Positions 35,429-45,232 of a stretch of 64,000 nucleotides of DNA are shown one piece after another. This DNA comes from Hyphomicrobiales bacterium (GTDB lineage: Bacteria > Pseudomonadota > Alphaproteobacteria > Rhizobiales > Rhizobiaceae), in assembly GCA_900469475.1 (NCBI GenBank), contig UBXG01000010.1:423959-487958 (forward strand), written 5' to 3'. The position numbers were made by a program, and so were the translations under genes. The notes beneath the pieces were generated by a model. It saw nothing but the letters and a program-made list of their open reading frames with translations, was not told the DNA's origin and ran no database searches. Position 1 is the first letter of the stretch. Each line of letters begins with the position of its first letter.

Positions 35429-36451
35429 ATGATGAATTTTAAAGTTCCAAGCCGGCTTCGCCGCTTGCTTGTCGATTCCGTTGAGCTGCCGCGGCTCCAG
35501 TTTCCGATGACGCAGCCGCAATCTCAGCCGGCACACCGTCGTGTTTCCACACGTCCTTCCGCGCAGCGGCTGACCGAAGTTCTGTGGTTCGGCCGCAATC
35601 CCGGCAATTTGCGCATGCTCGAATATGTGCCGCCTGGTGTGAAGGGGCCGATGCCGCTCGTTGTCGTTCTGCACGGCTGCTATCAGAATGCAGAGGATTT
35701 CGATCGCGCGAGCGGCTGGACGGCACTTGCCCGTCAGCATGGGTTTGCGGTGCTTTTTGCAGAGCAAAAGGCTTCGAACAATCCCAATCTCTGTTTCAAC
35801 TGGTTTCGCCCGAGCCTGGTCACGCGCGATCGCGGTGAACTCGGCTCTATCAAAGAAATGATCGATTTCAGCCGCCGTCTGCATGCGATCGACGACAGCA
35901 GGGTTTTCGTCATGGGCCTCTCGGCTGGGGGTGCTATGGCCGCCGCATTGCTCGCGACCTATCCGGAGCTGTTTGCCGCGGGTGCCATCATCGGCGGTCT
36001 GCCTTTCGGCGCTGCCCGGGACGCCATGTCGGCGCTCGACGTTATGAAGCGCGGCTCAAGCCGCCCGGCCGAAAAGTGGGGCGAGCTTGTGAGCGAAGTG
36101 TCGCCCGATGCCGCTCGCTTTCCGGTCGTTTCCATCTGGCATGGCGACGCCGACGAGGTGGTATCCTTTGCCAATGCGGAGGCCTCCGTTGCGCAATGGC
36201 TTGCCGCACGCGAGCGTCCGCGCACCAAGGGTCGGCTGCGCCTCTTCGAGGGCGGCGAACGGCGCGAGTGGCGCGACGACTACGGTCATCTGATTTTGGA
36301 ACTGGTGACGCTGACCGACCTCGGGCATGGCCTGCCCGTCGGCTCGATCATTGAAGGTTGGGAACCGGCCAACGATACTGAACGCTACATCTTGCCGGCT
36401 GCGCTGTCGGCGCCTGAAGAGCTTGTCAAAAGCTGGAAGCTTGGAGCCTGA
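35429..36451 (+). CDS. PHB-depolymerase-type esterase (LpqC family)
   Basis: A 340-residue alpha/beta hydrolase of the LpqC/PHB depolymerase catalytic family. Ser165 is in GLSAGG, the nucleophile elbow; VVLHGCYQN near residue 83 is the oxyanion-hole motif; WHGDADEVV and HGLPV are placed for the acid and the histidine. There is no Sec signal, only a basic first 20 residues, so it may act in the cytoplasm on short oligomers of polyhydroxybutyrate or on other acyl esters. ATG 35429 follows GGAAAGG. Confidence 0.88.
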   Translation: MMNFKVPSRLRRLLVDSVELPRLQFPMTQPQSQPAHRRVSTRPSAQRLTEVLWFGRNPGNLRMLEYVPPGVKGPMPLVVVLHGCYQNAEDFDRASGWTALARQHGFAVLFAEQKASNNPNLCFNWFRPSLVTRDRGELGSIKEMIDFSRRLHAIDDSRVFVMGLSAGGAMAAALLATYPELFAAGAIIGGLPFGAARDAMSALDVMKRGSSRPAEKWGELVSEVSPDAARFPVVSIWHGDADEVVSFANAEASVAQWLAARERPRTKGRLRLFEGGERREWRDDYGHLILELVTLTDLGHGLPVGSIIEGWEPANDTERYILPAALSAPEELVKSWKLGA

Positions 36452-36574
36452 GGCAGATAAGCGAAATCGTGCAGCCGTCTTACGTCCGGAATTGCTAGAA
36501 ACAAAGAGGTCAAGCGGTTCGGAGCCTGCCCAAAAAGCTGATCCGCTCTGGAGGTCGCAACCCTGCCTCAGCCC

Positions 36575-36865
36575 TCAATCGTCATTGGTGGCATTCAGGT
36601 TCTCAGGCCGAATGCCATCATCGTCGGACCAGTGCTTGAAGCGAATGCCGGGGCCACCCGGGCCGTCGCTGCCACCAGCGAGGAAAATCACGCCATGGTT
36701 CTCGAGGACGGAGCGGATTGCCGCAAGCGCTCTCATGTCCGCCGAACTGCCCTCTGTTTCCAAGGCTTCGATCGTCGAAGCCGGTAGTTTACTCTCACTG
36801 GCAAGCGTCTCCACCGTCAGTCCGAGCATGGCGCGCGCGCCGCGCAATTGTGCTGAAGTAATCAT
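36575..36865 (-). CDS. XRE-type helix-turn-helix protein
   Basis: A 96-residue protein whose first 60 residues form an XRE-type helix-turn-helix (AQLRGARAMLGLTVETLASE, then LPASTIEALE), with a short C-terminal arm ending FKHWSDDDGIRPENLN. Such small regulators are common in rhizobia. It lies 64 bases beyond the polysaccharide glycosyltransferase gene on its left-hand side but no link is shown. Confidence 0.85.
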   Translation of the reverse strand: MITSAQLRGARAMLGLTVETLASESKLPASTIEALETEGSSADMRALAAIRSVLENHGVIFLAGGSDGPGGPGIRFKHWSDDDGIRPENLNATNDD

Positions 36866-36929
36866 GAGTTAAGTCTATCGCATCGACTCGAAAAGCGGAA
36901 CCGATTTCGCACGAAAATCCGATGCGAGT

Positions 36930-38162
36930 TTAGAGGGCCGACGCGCTTTTCCTCCGGCCTTTGATTGCATCGCTGAAGTGGGAACTTGCCAGTTCCAGCG
37001 GGGCGGGGAAGGGGTGGCCGAGCAGGTCGTAATAGATCTTCTCGGTCGCATGGGCCATGCCGGCAAGCGTATAGCCATCCTTGCAGCGACGAGCTTCAGC
37101 GGTGAAACTTGCAAGCCGTGTCGGGTCGGCAAGCCTCGCCATTGCGGCCGCCAATGCTTCAGGATCATCGCTGTTTGGCACGATATAACCGTTTCTGCCA
37201 TGTTCCAGCACCGTGCGCGCGCCCCCGACATCGGCGAGCAGCAGCGGCTTGCCTGCGGCAGCCGCTTCCAGCATCACATAGGACATGGCTTCATAGCGGC
37301 TGGGCATGACGACGACATCGACGGCGTCTATGGCGGTTACACCACGCACGCTGCCATCGATGCGGGCACGATCTTCAAGCCCGGCTGCCCTGATCATCTC
37401 TCTTGTTGTATCGGCGAGCTCGCCGATCCCGATCATCAGCAGATGCGCTTGCGGCAAGTGGGGTGCTATCCGCGCAAAAGCTTCGACTAGGCGCTCCGGC
37501 GCCTTCTGTCGCGTCATCCGTCCGACAAAGCCGAAGAGCAGGGCGTCCTGTGGAATGCCATAGCGTCTGCGGATGGCCGTCCGCTGGCTGATGGGCCGCG
37601 CGTTTACGCCGTTGACGACGACGCGCAGTCGTTTTTCCGGGATGCCGAGCGACAGGGCATGATCATATTCGTCCTGGGAAACGCAGATCAGCCGGTCCGT
37701 CAAAAAAGTCCCGAGAAGACGCTCGATGCCGCCATAGATCAGGCGGCCTTTCGAACCCAGCGTCGGGTCCATGGTGCGAAAGGCATGCGGTGTGTAAAGA
37801 ACAGGCACATGCCGCCCCGGCAGCCGCAAGCGCGTGAGAGCGCCGGCCTTGGAGCTGTGACCGTGGATCAGATCGAACGGCCCGTGAATGGCGGCGAGCT
37901 TGCGGAGCTGCCACCATGCCGTCAGGTCCCAGGGGCCGGGAGCTCGCCGCATGGCAAGCGGAATGACATTGTCCAGGCCCATATTTTCCAGCTCAGCGAC
38001 GAAGGCGGGCTCGGCACGCACCGGGGAATAGATGGCGGTCACGAAATGGCCGCGATGCTGCATAGCCCGGCACAGATCGAGAAAATGTCGTCCGGAGCCG
38101 CCGCCGCTCGGTTCGAGAACCTGCAGCAACGACAGGCGTTTGACGTTGGTGCGAATGTTCAC
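36930..38162 (-). CDS. Glycosyltransferase family 4 (polysaccharide cluster)
   Basis: A 410-residue GT-B glycosyltransferase. The N-terminal domain has SGGGSGRHFLDLC; the C-terminal domain has the FVGRMTRQKAPERLV and PSRYEAMSYVMLEAAAAGKPLLLADVGG blocks, the latter with the EX7E motif. It starts with GTG 38162, overlapping the stop of the upstream ligase/polymerase gene by four bases (GTGA), which indicates translational coupling. It is the last gene of the five-gene reverse-strand unit. Acts at the cytoplasmic face of the inner membrane; donor and acceptor are unknown. Confidence 0.92.
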   Translation of the reverse strand: MNIRTNVKRLSLLQVLEPSGGGSGRHFLDLCRAMQHRGHFVTAIYSPVRAEPAFVAELENMGLDNVIPLAMRRAPGPWDLTAWWQLRKLAAIHGPFDLIHGHSSKAGALTRLRLPGRHVPVLYTPHAFRTMDPTLGSKGRLIYGGIERLLGTFLTDRLICVSQDEYDHALSLGIPEKRLRVVVNGVNARPISQRTAIRRRYGIPQDALLFGFVGRMTRQKAPERLVEAFARIAPHLPQAHLLMIGIGELADTTREMIRAAGLEDRARIDGSVRGVTAIDAVDVVVMPSRYEAMSYVMLEAAAAGKPLLLADVGGARTVLEHGRNGYIVPNSDDPEALAAAMARLADPTRLASFTAEARRCKDGYTLAGMAHATEKIYYDLLGHPFPAPLELASSHFSDAIKGRRKSASAL

Positions 38163-39421
38163 CGCGCAGCTTCCCTTCTGCTCAAGTCACGCTGATATTT
38201 CTGTTCCAGGGCGCCGCAGCCCCAGACGATGCCGATCAGCATGTAAAGATGGCGCCAATGGTCGGTATCGATGACGTTGCCGATGCCGACATGGCCGAGA
38301 ATGACGATCCAGGCGATCATCAGGTAGGGCTGCCAGGGACGCTCCCTCAGCAGGTTGCGGAAGCCGATATAGATGGTCCAGCAGATCATGCTGACCCAGC
38401 AAAAGAAGCCGAGCCAGCCATAGGTCGTCAGCGTCTTCAGCCAAGTATTGTGCTCGTCTTCTTCGAACATCTGGCCGAAAACCAGCGGCCCTATGCCGAA
38501 CGGCCGCTCCATCGACAGAGAGAAGCCCAGACTATGGCGCTCGAAGCGGCCGAGATGTCCGCCGTCATATTCCTGCACCAGCTGCAGGCGCGTGGAAAAC
38601 AGGTCGCTGACCTGCGGAAACTGCAGCGCAATGACGAGCAGGACGACCATGAGGATGATCGCCGTCAGCGACATCACCAGGATGCGCAGCCGGAACTTGT
38701 TGCTGCGGTGCTTCAACAGCATGCAGAAGATCAGCATCGCCGAGGAGAAGGCAAACAGAGCCCAGGCTGCGCGCGAGAAGGACAGGAAGATGCCGAAGGC
38801 CAGGACGAGAAGGCATGCCGCCTTGATGGGAGCCTTTTTCAAATCGCCGATCAAAAGGCCGTGGACCAGATAAAGACTGGGCGCTGCCAGATAGGGCCCA
38901 AAGACATTCGGATCCTGGAAGGCGCCCTTGGCACGATCATAGAGGGTGAAGATGTCGAAGCCCGGAACGGCATGAAAATAGCCGAGGATACCGAGGCTGG
39001 CAGTGATCAGCGCCGCCACCACCCATGTATTGAAAATCAGCTTCAGCCGTCGTTCGCTATCTTCAATGATGGCCGCGTAGAAGATTGAGCTCAACGCGAG
39101 GAAGGTGGAAACGGCAATGTAGATGGGGCCACCGAGATGGTTACCGGCGGCGAGGTCATGCATCTGCGTGATCGAGAGCATCCCGCCGACATTGAACGTC
39201 AGGAACAAGGCCAGAAGCGGCGCGACGCTGCGCGAGATTTTCAACCCGAGAATGAACCATGCGCCGATCAAAAAGGCGAGCCACAGCTCGTAGGGCGCGG
39301 GCTCCGCGATGACGAAGCCCGACAGGAATACGCCCACAGCGACGCTCGCCGTGCCTATCAGTCGCAATGCAACAAGCTGCGGCTGCGCGACGCGGGGTGA
39401 TGGCAGGTCGATCGCGCTCAA
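38159..39421 (-). CDS. O-antigen ligase/Wzy-type polymerase family protein
   Basis: A 420-residue inner-membrane protein with about eleven hydrophobic segments and a periplasmic loop before the end (RLQLVQEYDGGHLGRFERH... through EDEHNTWLKTL), matching the Wzy_C/O-antigen ligase domain. The start is TTG 39421, overlapping the TGA of the priming transferase gene by four bases; the out-of-frame ATG nearby is rejected. As the only multi-spanning polysaccharide protein here it is likely the polymerase, or a ligase. Confidence 0.85.
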   Translation of the reverse strand: MSAIDLPSPRVAQPQLVALRLIGTASVAVGVFLSGFVIAEPAPYELWLAFLIGAWFILGLKISRSVAPLLALFLTFNVGGMLSITQMHDLAAGNHLGGPIYIAVSTFLALSSIFYAAIIEDSERRLKLIFNTWVVAALITASLGILGYFHAVPGFDIFTLYDRAKGAFQDPNVFGPYLAAPSLYLVHGLLIGDLKKAPIKAACLLVLAFGIFLSFSRAAWALFAFSSAMLIFCMLLKHRSNKFRLRILVMSLTAIILMVVLLVIALQFPQVSDLFSTRLQLVQEYDGGHLGRFERHSLGFSLSMERPFGIGPLVFGQMFEEDEHNTWLKTLTTYGWLGFFCWVSMICWTIYIGFRNLLRERPWQPYLMIAWIVILGHVGIGNVIDTDHWRHLYMLIGIVWGCGALEQKYQRDLSRREAAR

Positions 39422-40974
39422 TATGCATTTTCCGTATTGAGCAGACGGAATGGCGTCAGGAACAGGATTTTCAGATCGAACAGCAGCGACCAGTTCTCGA
39501 TATAATAGAGATCGTAGGCCGTACGGAACTTGATCTTGTCGTCGCTGTCGATCTCGCCACGCCAGCCGTTGATCTGCGCCCAGCCGGTCACGCCCGGCTT
39601 TACGCGATGGCGCGCGAAGTAACCTTCGACCACGTCGGCATAGGTGCGGTTATGGCTGGCGGCAAGCACGGCATGCGGCCGCGGGCCGACGAGCGAGAGG
39701 CTTCCGAGCAGCACGTTGAAGAGCTGCGGCAACTCGTCGATCGACGTCTTGCGGATGAAGCGGCCGACGGGGGTCACGCGCGGGTCGTTCTTGGTCACGG
39801 CATTGCGAGCCGACGGATCGCTCATATGCGTGTACATCGAGCGGAACTTGAACACGTTGATGATCTCGTTGTTGAACCCGTGGCGCTTCTGCATGAAGAA
39901 CACCGGTCCCCTCGAGGTCGCCTTCACGGCAATCGCAGCCCCCAGCATGATCGGCCAGACAAGGGCGAGCGCGACCACGCTGAAGAAGATGTCGAAGATG
40001 CGCTTGGCAACGCCATCCCAGTCCCGGATCGGCTTGTTGAAAATGTCGAGCATCGGCACGGCGCCGACATGCGAATAGGCGCGGGGGCGGAAGCGCAGCT
40101 TGTTGGCATGCGCCGCCAGTCTGATGTCGACGGGCAGCACCCAAAGCATTTTCAGCAATTGCAGAATGCGGTCTTCGGCGCTGATTGGCAGCGCGATGAT
40201 CAGCATGTCGATGCGCACGAGCCGCGCGAACTCGACCAATTCCGCTACCGTGCCGAGTTTTGGATAGCCGGCCACCATAATGGGAGAACGCTTTTCGCCA
40301 CGATCGTCGAAGATGCCGCAGATACGGATATCGTTGTCCGGCTGATGTTCGAGGGCGCGAATGAGTTCCTTTGCCGGTTCGCCGCCGCCGACGATGACGG
40401 CGCGCCGCTCCATGACGCCGTTGCGGGCCCAGTGGCGAATGCCATAAGCGAAGAGCAGGCGTGCCACGAGAAGGAAGCCTGCGCCGGCTGCGAACCACAG
40501 ACCGAGGAGGGGGAGAGAATAGATATTATTGATGTCGAATGGGATCAGGGCGATGACCATGACCGCAAAGGCCGCCGCCCAAGCCCCGAGAATCCTGTGC
40601 AGGTAATGGTGGGGCGAGCGCAGAACCGGGATCTGATAGGCATCCGCAATCTGCAGGAAGGCAATGGCGAGGCCGCAGAGTGCGAGCGTCACCACGCCCT
40701 TCGACAGGAAGGGATGATTGTCCGATGTGCCAAAAAGGAGAATTGCAAGCCCGAATGCGAGCAGCGATAGAAATTCGAACAACCGGTATTGTCCGACGAT
40801 GATGGACGGGGACTGGTTGGTTTCGCGAAACTGTTCGGCGATTTGGCGCGCATAGATATTCATTCCGCCGGGACGATCGCCCGGCGTTTCGGCGGCACCG
40901 CGCGTGCGGATTTCCGAAACCTGCTTGCGAAGATTGTCCAAGTTGAGCTGCTCGGACTTTTCGGTAGTGTTCAT
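39418..40974 (-). CDS. Undecaprenyl-phosphate glucose phosphotransferase (UppE/WcaJ-like)
   Basis: Starts repeat-unit assembly by transferring a sugar phosphate (probably glucose-1-P) to undecaprenyl phosphate. The 518-residue protein has an N-terminal four-helix membrane domain, a Rossmann-like CoA-binding-type soluble domain (GGGEPAKELIRAL, about 190-310) and the C-terminal bacterial sugar transferase domain (KRIFDIFFSVVAL, then FKFRSM, VTKNDPRVTPVGRFIRKTSIDELPQL, about 330-515). This is the size and layout of polyprenyl glycosylphosphotransferases such as UppE. It is the third reverse-strand gene of the locus. Confidence 0.93.
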   Translation of the reverse strand: MNTTEKSEQLNLDNLRKQVSEIRTRGAAETPGDRPGGMNIYARQIAEQFRETNQSPSIIVGQYRLFEFLSLLAFGLAILLFGTSDNHPFLSKGVVTLALCGLAIAFLQIADAYQIPVLRSPHHYLHRILGAWAAAFAVMVIALIPFDINNIYSLPLLGLWFAAGAGFLLVARLLFAYGIRHWARNGVMERRAVIVGGGEPAKELIRALEHQPDNDIRICGIFDDRGEKRSPIMVAGYPKLGTVAELVEFARLVRIDMLIIALPISAEDRILQLLKMLWVLPVDIRLAAHANKLRFRPRAYSHVGAVPMLDIFNKPIRDWDGVAKRIFDIFFSVVALALVWPIMLGAAIAVKATSRGPVFFMQKRHGFNNEIINVFKFRSMYTHMSDPSARNAVTKNDPRVTPVGRFIRKTSIDELPQLFNVLLGSLSLVGPRPHAVLAASHNRTYADVVEGYFARHRVKPGVTGWAQINGWRGEIDSDDKIKFRTAYDLYYIENWSLLFDLKILFLTPFRLLNTENAY

Positions 40975-41050
40975 GACAGCTTATCCGATCGTTATCGGAC
41001 AAGGCCTACCAGATATCAGCTAAGAAACACTTACAACACTTAGCTGTATT

Positions 41051-42196
41051 CTAACCGTCGCTATCCAGGCCAAGTATATTTTGATACAGGTGCAAAGTAT
41101 CCCGTGCCATGGCTGAGGCGGAAAAAATCGATCGGATCGTCCCGATATCGGGCATGTTGCGAGCGCCCCATAGCGGTTCTGTGATCGCTTCAGCCATGAT
41201 GCGTGAGAGGTCGTCGGCATCTTCCGGTTTGGCGAGTGCGGGACTGTTATCGCCAAGCGCTTCCGCAACGCCGCCGACCCGCGACGCAATCACGGTCTTC
41301 CCGGCTGCGAGTGCTTCCAGAACGATATAAGGCATGGCTTCGGCGCGCGAGGGAACCACGACATTCTGGGACACCGCAAAGGCTTCCTGCACGCGCATGG
41401 CCGGCAGCATTCCAATCCGGTGACCAAGCCCCCGCTCGACCATCATCCGGTGATATTTGTCTCTGTCCGGCCCGTCGCCGATCATCAGAGCGGAAAGCGG
41501 CCTGCCGATCCGCCGTTCCGTTTTCGCAAAGGCGTCAACGAATAGATCGGGACCTTTGAGGTCCCGCAGCATGCCGATATAGACGAAGTGCACGGAGTCC
41601 GATCGTGTCGGTATGATGCGGAAATCTCTTTCGCTGATGCCGTTATAGATCATAACCGAGCGGGTGCGCGGTTTGCCGATCTTTGCTTCATAGGTGCGGC
41701 GTTCGAAATCGCAAATGAAGATTAGCCCGTCGGTCAAAAATTCCAGCATCCGTTCCAGACTATGGACAAGTACGCCCTGGAAGGAGCGACGGGAAAAATG
41801 CAGGCTTCCGCCATGCGCGGTGTAAAGGCGGGCTACGCGATACCTGTTGACCCGCAGGATCGAGCCGAGAACGCGCGCAAGCAGGCCGCCCTTGGCGCCG
41901 TGCCCGTGCAGCACATCTGGCCGCAAACTCTTGATTTCCTTGTAGCTGCTCCAAAGTGTCGTGGCATCCGTAAGGGTAATTTGCCGCCGGATCGGCAGGC
42001 GAACGATGCCGAGAGCGAGGAAGGGTGCTATGTCGTCGAACAGGCGATCCTCGTGCTCGCCGCCCGTCAAGCTGTCGCAAAGTATGCCGACCTCGTGCCC
42101 CGCCTTGCTCTGTTCCTCCGCCAGATCCCGGACATGGCGGAAGACCCCGCCGACCGGCGACCTAAAGCAATGAAGGATTCGAAGCGGTCGGGTCAT
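41051..42196 (-). CDS. Glycosyltransferase family 4 (polysaccharide cluster, second)
   Basis: A 381-residue GT-B protein with the GT4 domains: N-terminal SPVGGVFRHVRDLAEE and C-terminal YIGMLRDLKGPDLFVDAF and EAMPYIVLEALAAGKTVIASRVGG with the EX7E motif. It is related to but clearly not a copy of the protein at 36930-38162. It starts 13 bases after the Wza-like gene and ends 76 bases before the priming transferase gene. Its job is a second sugar addition in the repeat unit (inference). Confidence 0.92.
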   Translation of the reverse strand: MTRPLRILHCFRSPVGGVFRHVRDLAEEQSKAGHEVGILCDSLTGGEHEDRLFDDIAPFLALGIVRLPIRRQITLTDATTLWSSYKEIKSLRPDVLHGHGAKGGLLARVLGSILRVNRYRVARLYTAHGGSLHFSRRSFQGVLVHSLERMLEFLTDGLIFICDFERRTYEAKIGKPRTRSVMIYNGISERDFRIIPTRSDSVHFVYIGMLRDLKGPDLFVDAFAKTERRIGRPLSALMIGDGPDRDKYHRMMVERGLGHRIGMLPAMRVQEAFAVSQNVVVPSRAEAMPYIVLEALAAGKTVIASRVGGVAEALGDNSPALAKPEDADDLSRIMAEAITEPLWGARNMPDIGTIRSIFSASAMARDTLHLYQNILGLDSDG

Positions 42197-42208
42197 GAGC
42201 GGTCGCGG

Positions 42209-42784
42209 TTAGAACAACCGCTCTCTGACATAGATGGTGTCGCCCGCTAGCACCGGATCGGAAATGCCGACCCGTCCAGTCATGACATGACCGTTGATCT
42301 TGCGGGTGACATCCGCGTTGGATTGGTTGGCCCGGCTGGTGAACCCGCCTGCGACCGCGATGGCATTCTGGATGGTCATGCCCGGCACATAGGAATATTG
42401 GCCCGGCTGGCCGACTTCACCCATGATGTAGACGGAGCGATAGCGGTCGATGTCGATGGTGACGTCGGGATCGCGAATATACCCCTGGCGAAGTTTCTGC
42501 GCGATCTGGCCGGAGAGCTGCTGCAGCGTGCGACCGCGGGCAGCGACCTGGCCGATCAGCGGGAAGGCGATATAGCCGGCTTGGTCAACAGTATAGGTGT
42601 TGGTCAAGCCGGCTTGGTCGAACACGGTCACGCGCAACCGGTCGCCGCTATCAAGGGTATAGGGCTGGATCGTGGCCTCGTTGAAGGCCTTGGGAGCCGG
42701 TTGATAGGTGTTGCAGCCGGTGAGCGCGGCGCTCACGGCAGCCATGCCGAGGGCAAGGACAATCTTTGGCTTTGCGAAGGGCAT
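42209..42784 (-). CDS. Polysaccharide export lipoprotein (Wza-like, short form)
   Basis: A 191-residue outer-membrane lipoprotein: lipobox LTGC (Cys24), then the Poly_export domain (LDSGDRLRVTVFDQAGL, about 47-125) and one SLBB domain (MGEVGQPGQYSYVPGMTIQNAIAVAGG, about 130-185). It is much shorter than E. coli Wza, like other rhizobial UppC/ExoF-type short forms, and so may need another pore component. It is the first gene of the reverse-strand unit, facing the Wzc-like gene. Confidence 0.92.
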   Translation of the reverse strand: MPFAKPKIVLALGMAAVSAALTGCNTYQPAPKAFNEATIQPYTLDSGDRLRVTVFDQAGLTNTYTVDQAGYIAFPLIGQVAARGRTLQQLSGQIAQKLRQGYIRDPDVTIDIDRYRSVYIMGEVGQPGQYSYVPGMTIQNAIAVAGGFTSRANQSNADVTRKINGHVMTGRVGISDPVLAGDTIYVRERLF

Positions 42785-42976
42785 TTCGCGCTCATTAGAA
42801 AGGGAAGGACACTGCTGTCGTTATCGATCCGTTAGGGTTAACGGTCGGTAAAGAGCAAATGAAAATCCGGGAAAAAATTAGCGACATCAAAAATAACGCT
42901 GGCGAAATACTATTAACGCTTGGGTTACTATAGTCGTTTACGATTAATTCCGGCTTTCTATTACGGAGTTTTGCAT

Positions 42977-45232
42977 ATGTCCGGTGTCAACAGCACCCAG
43001 CAGGATGTGGACATCGATCTCGCTCAGCTCTTTCGCGCTGTGTGGCAGCGGCGGGTGCGTGTCATCGCCATCACGCTGGCAGGCGCGTGCGCGGCATTTG
43101 CCATTGCCAAGGTCATGGCGCCGGAATATCGCAGCGAGGCCCGCATCCTCATCGAGCAGCGTGCGCCGGCCTTCGCAACGACGACGTCTGGCAATGATGC
43201 CGGCGCCGGACCTCTGCTGGACGAGCTGAACATTGCCAGCCAGGTGCAGATCCTGCAGTCGGCAGATCTGGTGAAACAGGTCATCACCAATCTCAAGCTC
43301 TACGATCGGCCGGAATTCGCCGCCGGCAACAATAGTTCCGCGATCTCGGATATCCTGATCAAGCTGCATCTGAGACAGCCGGCGGCAGATAAGGCACCGG
43401 AAGAACGGATGCTGGACGCCTTCACCAGTCGCCTGCAGGTCTATCAGATCAACAGCTCGCGCGTGATCGGTATCAGCTTCACGTCCCGCAATCCGGATCT
43501 TGCCGCCAGCGTGCCGAATGCCATGGCGCAGGTCTATTTGTCGATGCAGAGCGGAGCCAAGCTCGATTCCAACAGCGAGGCGACCCGCTGGCTGGAGCCG
43601 GAGATCGCCAAGCTGCGCGACAAGGTCAGCGAGGCCGAAAAGAAGGTTGCCGATTATCGTTCCGCCAACGGGCTTCTGCAGACCAGCCAGAACAGCAATT
43701 TCGCCACGCAGCAGCTTGCAGATATTTCGACGCAGCTGGCGCAGGTGCGCGGCGACAGGGCCAATGCTGAGGCGAGGGCGCAGGCGGTGCGCAGTGCGCT
43801 GTCCAGCGGCCGCTCCACGGATACGCTTGCCGATGTCGCGGGATCGCAGGCAATTCAGCGGCTGAAGGCGACCCAGTCGAATCTGGAGTCGCAGATCTCC
43901 GATCTCTCCACGACGCTAATGGATGGACATCCGCGACTGAAGAGCCTGCGGGCGCAGCTCGCCGATATCCGTCAGCAGATCGAGCGCGAGACGCAGAGGA
44001 TTCTGGCAAGCATCGAGAATGAAGCGAAGGTGGCGCAACTGCGCGAGCAGCAGCTCCTCGCCCAATCCAACACGCTGAAGGCCGACAGCGCCCGGGCAGG
44101 GGAGGACGAAGTCGGCCTCAACGCGCTGGAACGTGAAGCTACGGCCGAGCGGCAATTGCTCGAGACCTATCTCGCCCGTTATCGTGAGGCGGCCTCTCGC
44201 GTCGACAAGAATTCCAGCCCTGCCGATGCGCGCATCGTTTCCACGGCGGTTGAGCCGGTCGATCCCTCTTTCCCCAAGGTCGGCCCGATCGTCGTCGTCG
44301 CAACTCTTGCCACCTTTCTCCTGACGGCCATCGTCATCATGCTTTCGGAGCTGTTCAGCGGCCGCGCGTTGCGGCCTGTCGGTTCTGCCCGCAAAGAAGA
44401 TGCCGCCGTGCTGGAGATAGCGAAGCGTGCTCAAACCGTCCCCGCGTCGGCTCCGGTTCGGCCAGTCACGCCAGCAAGCAGTGTCGAGGCGCCCACAAGC
44501 ATGCTCTCGGTCCCAGCAGAAGAGATCCCGGTTCAGGTCGCGAACACCGCAGTTGCTCCGGAGGCAGCAATTGCCTTGGGTGCCGCAATCGCTCCGGACC
44601 ATGAACCCAGGCAGGCTGGTCACGCAGCGGAGGAAGAGGAGGATTTCTCCATCCAATCCGTCGCCGACTATCTGATCGACAGCGGCTCGCGACTTGCTAT
44701 CGCGATATCTCCAACCGGTGACAATGGTTCGACAGCGACCGTGATGCTGGCGCGGACCATCGCCGATGCAGGCTGCCGCATCGTGCTGGTCGACATGACC
44801 GGCACAGGATGCCCCTCGAAGCTGATGGCCGAGCACGACGAACTTCCCGGTGTAACCGATCTGCTATGCAGCGAAGCGGCCTTTGGCGATACGATCCATC
44901 CGGATCGCCTGTCGGATGCCCATATCGTGCCCCAGGGCATGAGCGATCTTGCGCGCGCCATGCGGGGTGCCGACCGCCTGTCACTGATCCTCGATGCCCT
45001 GAACTCGGCCTATGACATCGTTCTGGTGGAATGCGGGGCGGCCGAGGTCTCCGGCGTCGCGCGGCTGACGCGCAGCAAGGAGACGGAAATCGTCCTCTCC
45101 ATGCCGGAGCCGGATGAAAGCCAGTTCATTGCAGCCATGACGGAATTCCAAAAGGCCGGCTACGAACACATCATCCTGATGTCCGGCTGGCGCGAGGAGC
45201 ACGATCCGGATACGCGTCGGGACGCCGCCTGA
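42977..45232 (+). CDS. Wzc-like polysaccharide transport protein with degenerate ATPase domain
   Basis: A 751-residue co-polymerase-type protein. The N-terminal Wzz domain (about 10-105) begins DIDLAQLFRAVWQRR; a long coiled-coil periplasmic part (about 200-430) includes EPEIAKLRDKVSEAEKKVADY and YLARYREAA; the second TM helix is near 455. An Ala/Pro-rich linker leads to a CpsD-type P-loop domain, which at residues 578-587 reads SPTGDNGSTA. The lysine of GxxxGK(S/T) is missing and there is no C-terminal tyrosine cluster, so it is unlikely to be an active BY-kinase. Start ATG 42977 follows ACGGAG. Confidence 0.9.
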   Translation: MSGVNSTQQDVDIDLAQLFRAVWQRRVRVIAITLAGACAAFAIAKVMAPEYRSEARILIEQRAPAFATTTSGNDAGAGPLLDELNIASQVQILQSADLVKQVITNLKLYDRPEFAAGNNSSAISDILIKLHLRQPAADKAPEERMLDAFTSRLQVYQINSSRVIGISFTSRNPDLAASVPNAMAQVYLSMQSGAKLDSNSEATRWLEPEIAKLRDKVSEAEKKVADYRSANGLLQTSQNSNFATQQLADISTQLAQVRGDRANAEARAQAVRSALSSGRSTDTLADVAGSQAIQRLKATQSNLESQISDLSTTLMDGHPRLKSLRAQLADIRQQIERETQRILASIENEAKVAQLREQQLLAQSNTLKADSARAGEDEVGLNALEREATAERQLLETYLARYREAASRVDKNSSPADARIVSTAVEPVDPSFPKVGPIVVVATLATFLLTAIVIMLSELFSGRALRPVGSARKEDAAVLEIAKRAQTVPASAPVRPVTPASSVEAPTSMLSVPAEEIPVQVANTAVAPEAAIALGAAIAPDHEPRQAGHAAEEEEDFSIQSVADYLIDSGSRLAIAISPTGDNGSTATVMLARTIADAGCRIVLVDMTGTGCPSKLMAEHDELPGVTDLLCSEAAFGDTIHPDRLSDAHIVPQGMSDLARAMRGADRLSLILDALNSAYDIVLVECGAAEVSGVARLTRSKETEIVLSMPEPDESQFIAAMTEFQKAGYEHIILMSGWREEHDPDTRRDAA

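Noticed and set aside
39367..40770. 467-codon forward frame opposite the priming transferase
   Set aside because: It mirrors the GC third-position pattern of the real reverse gene and has no conserved motif.
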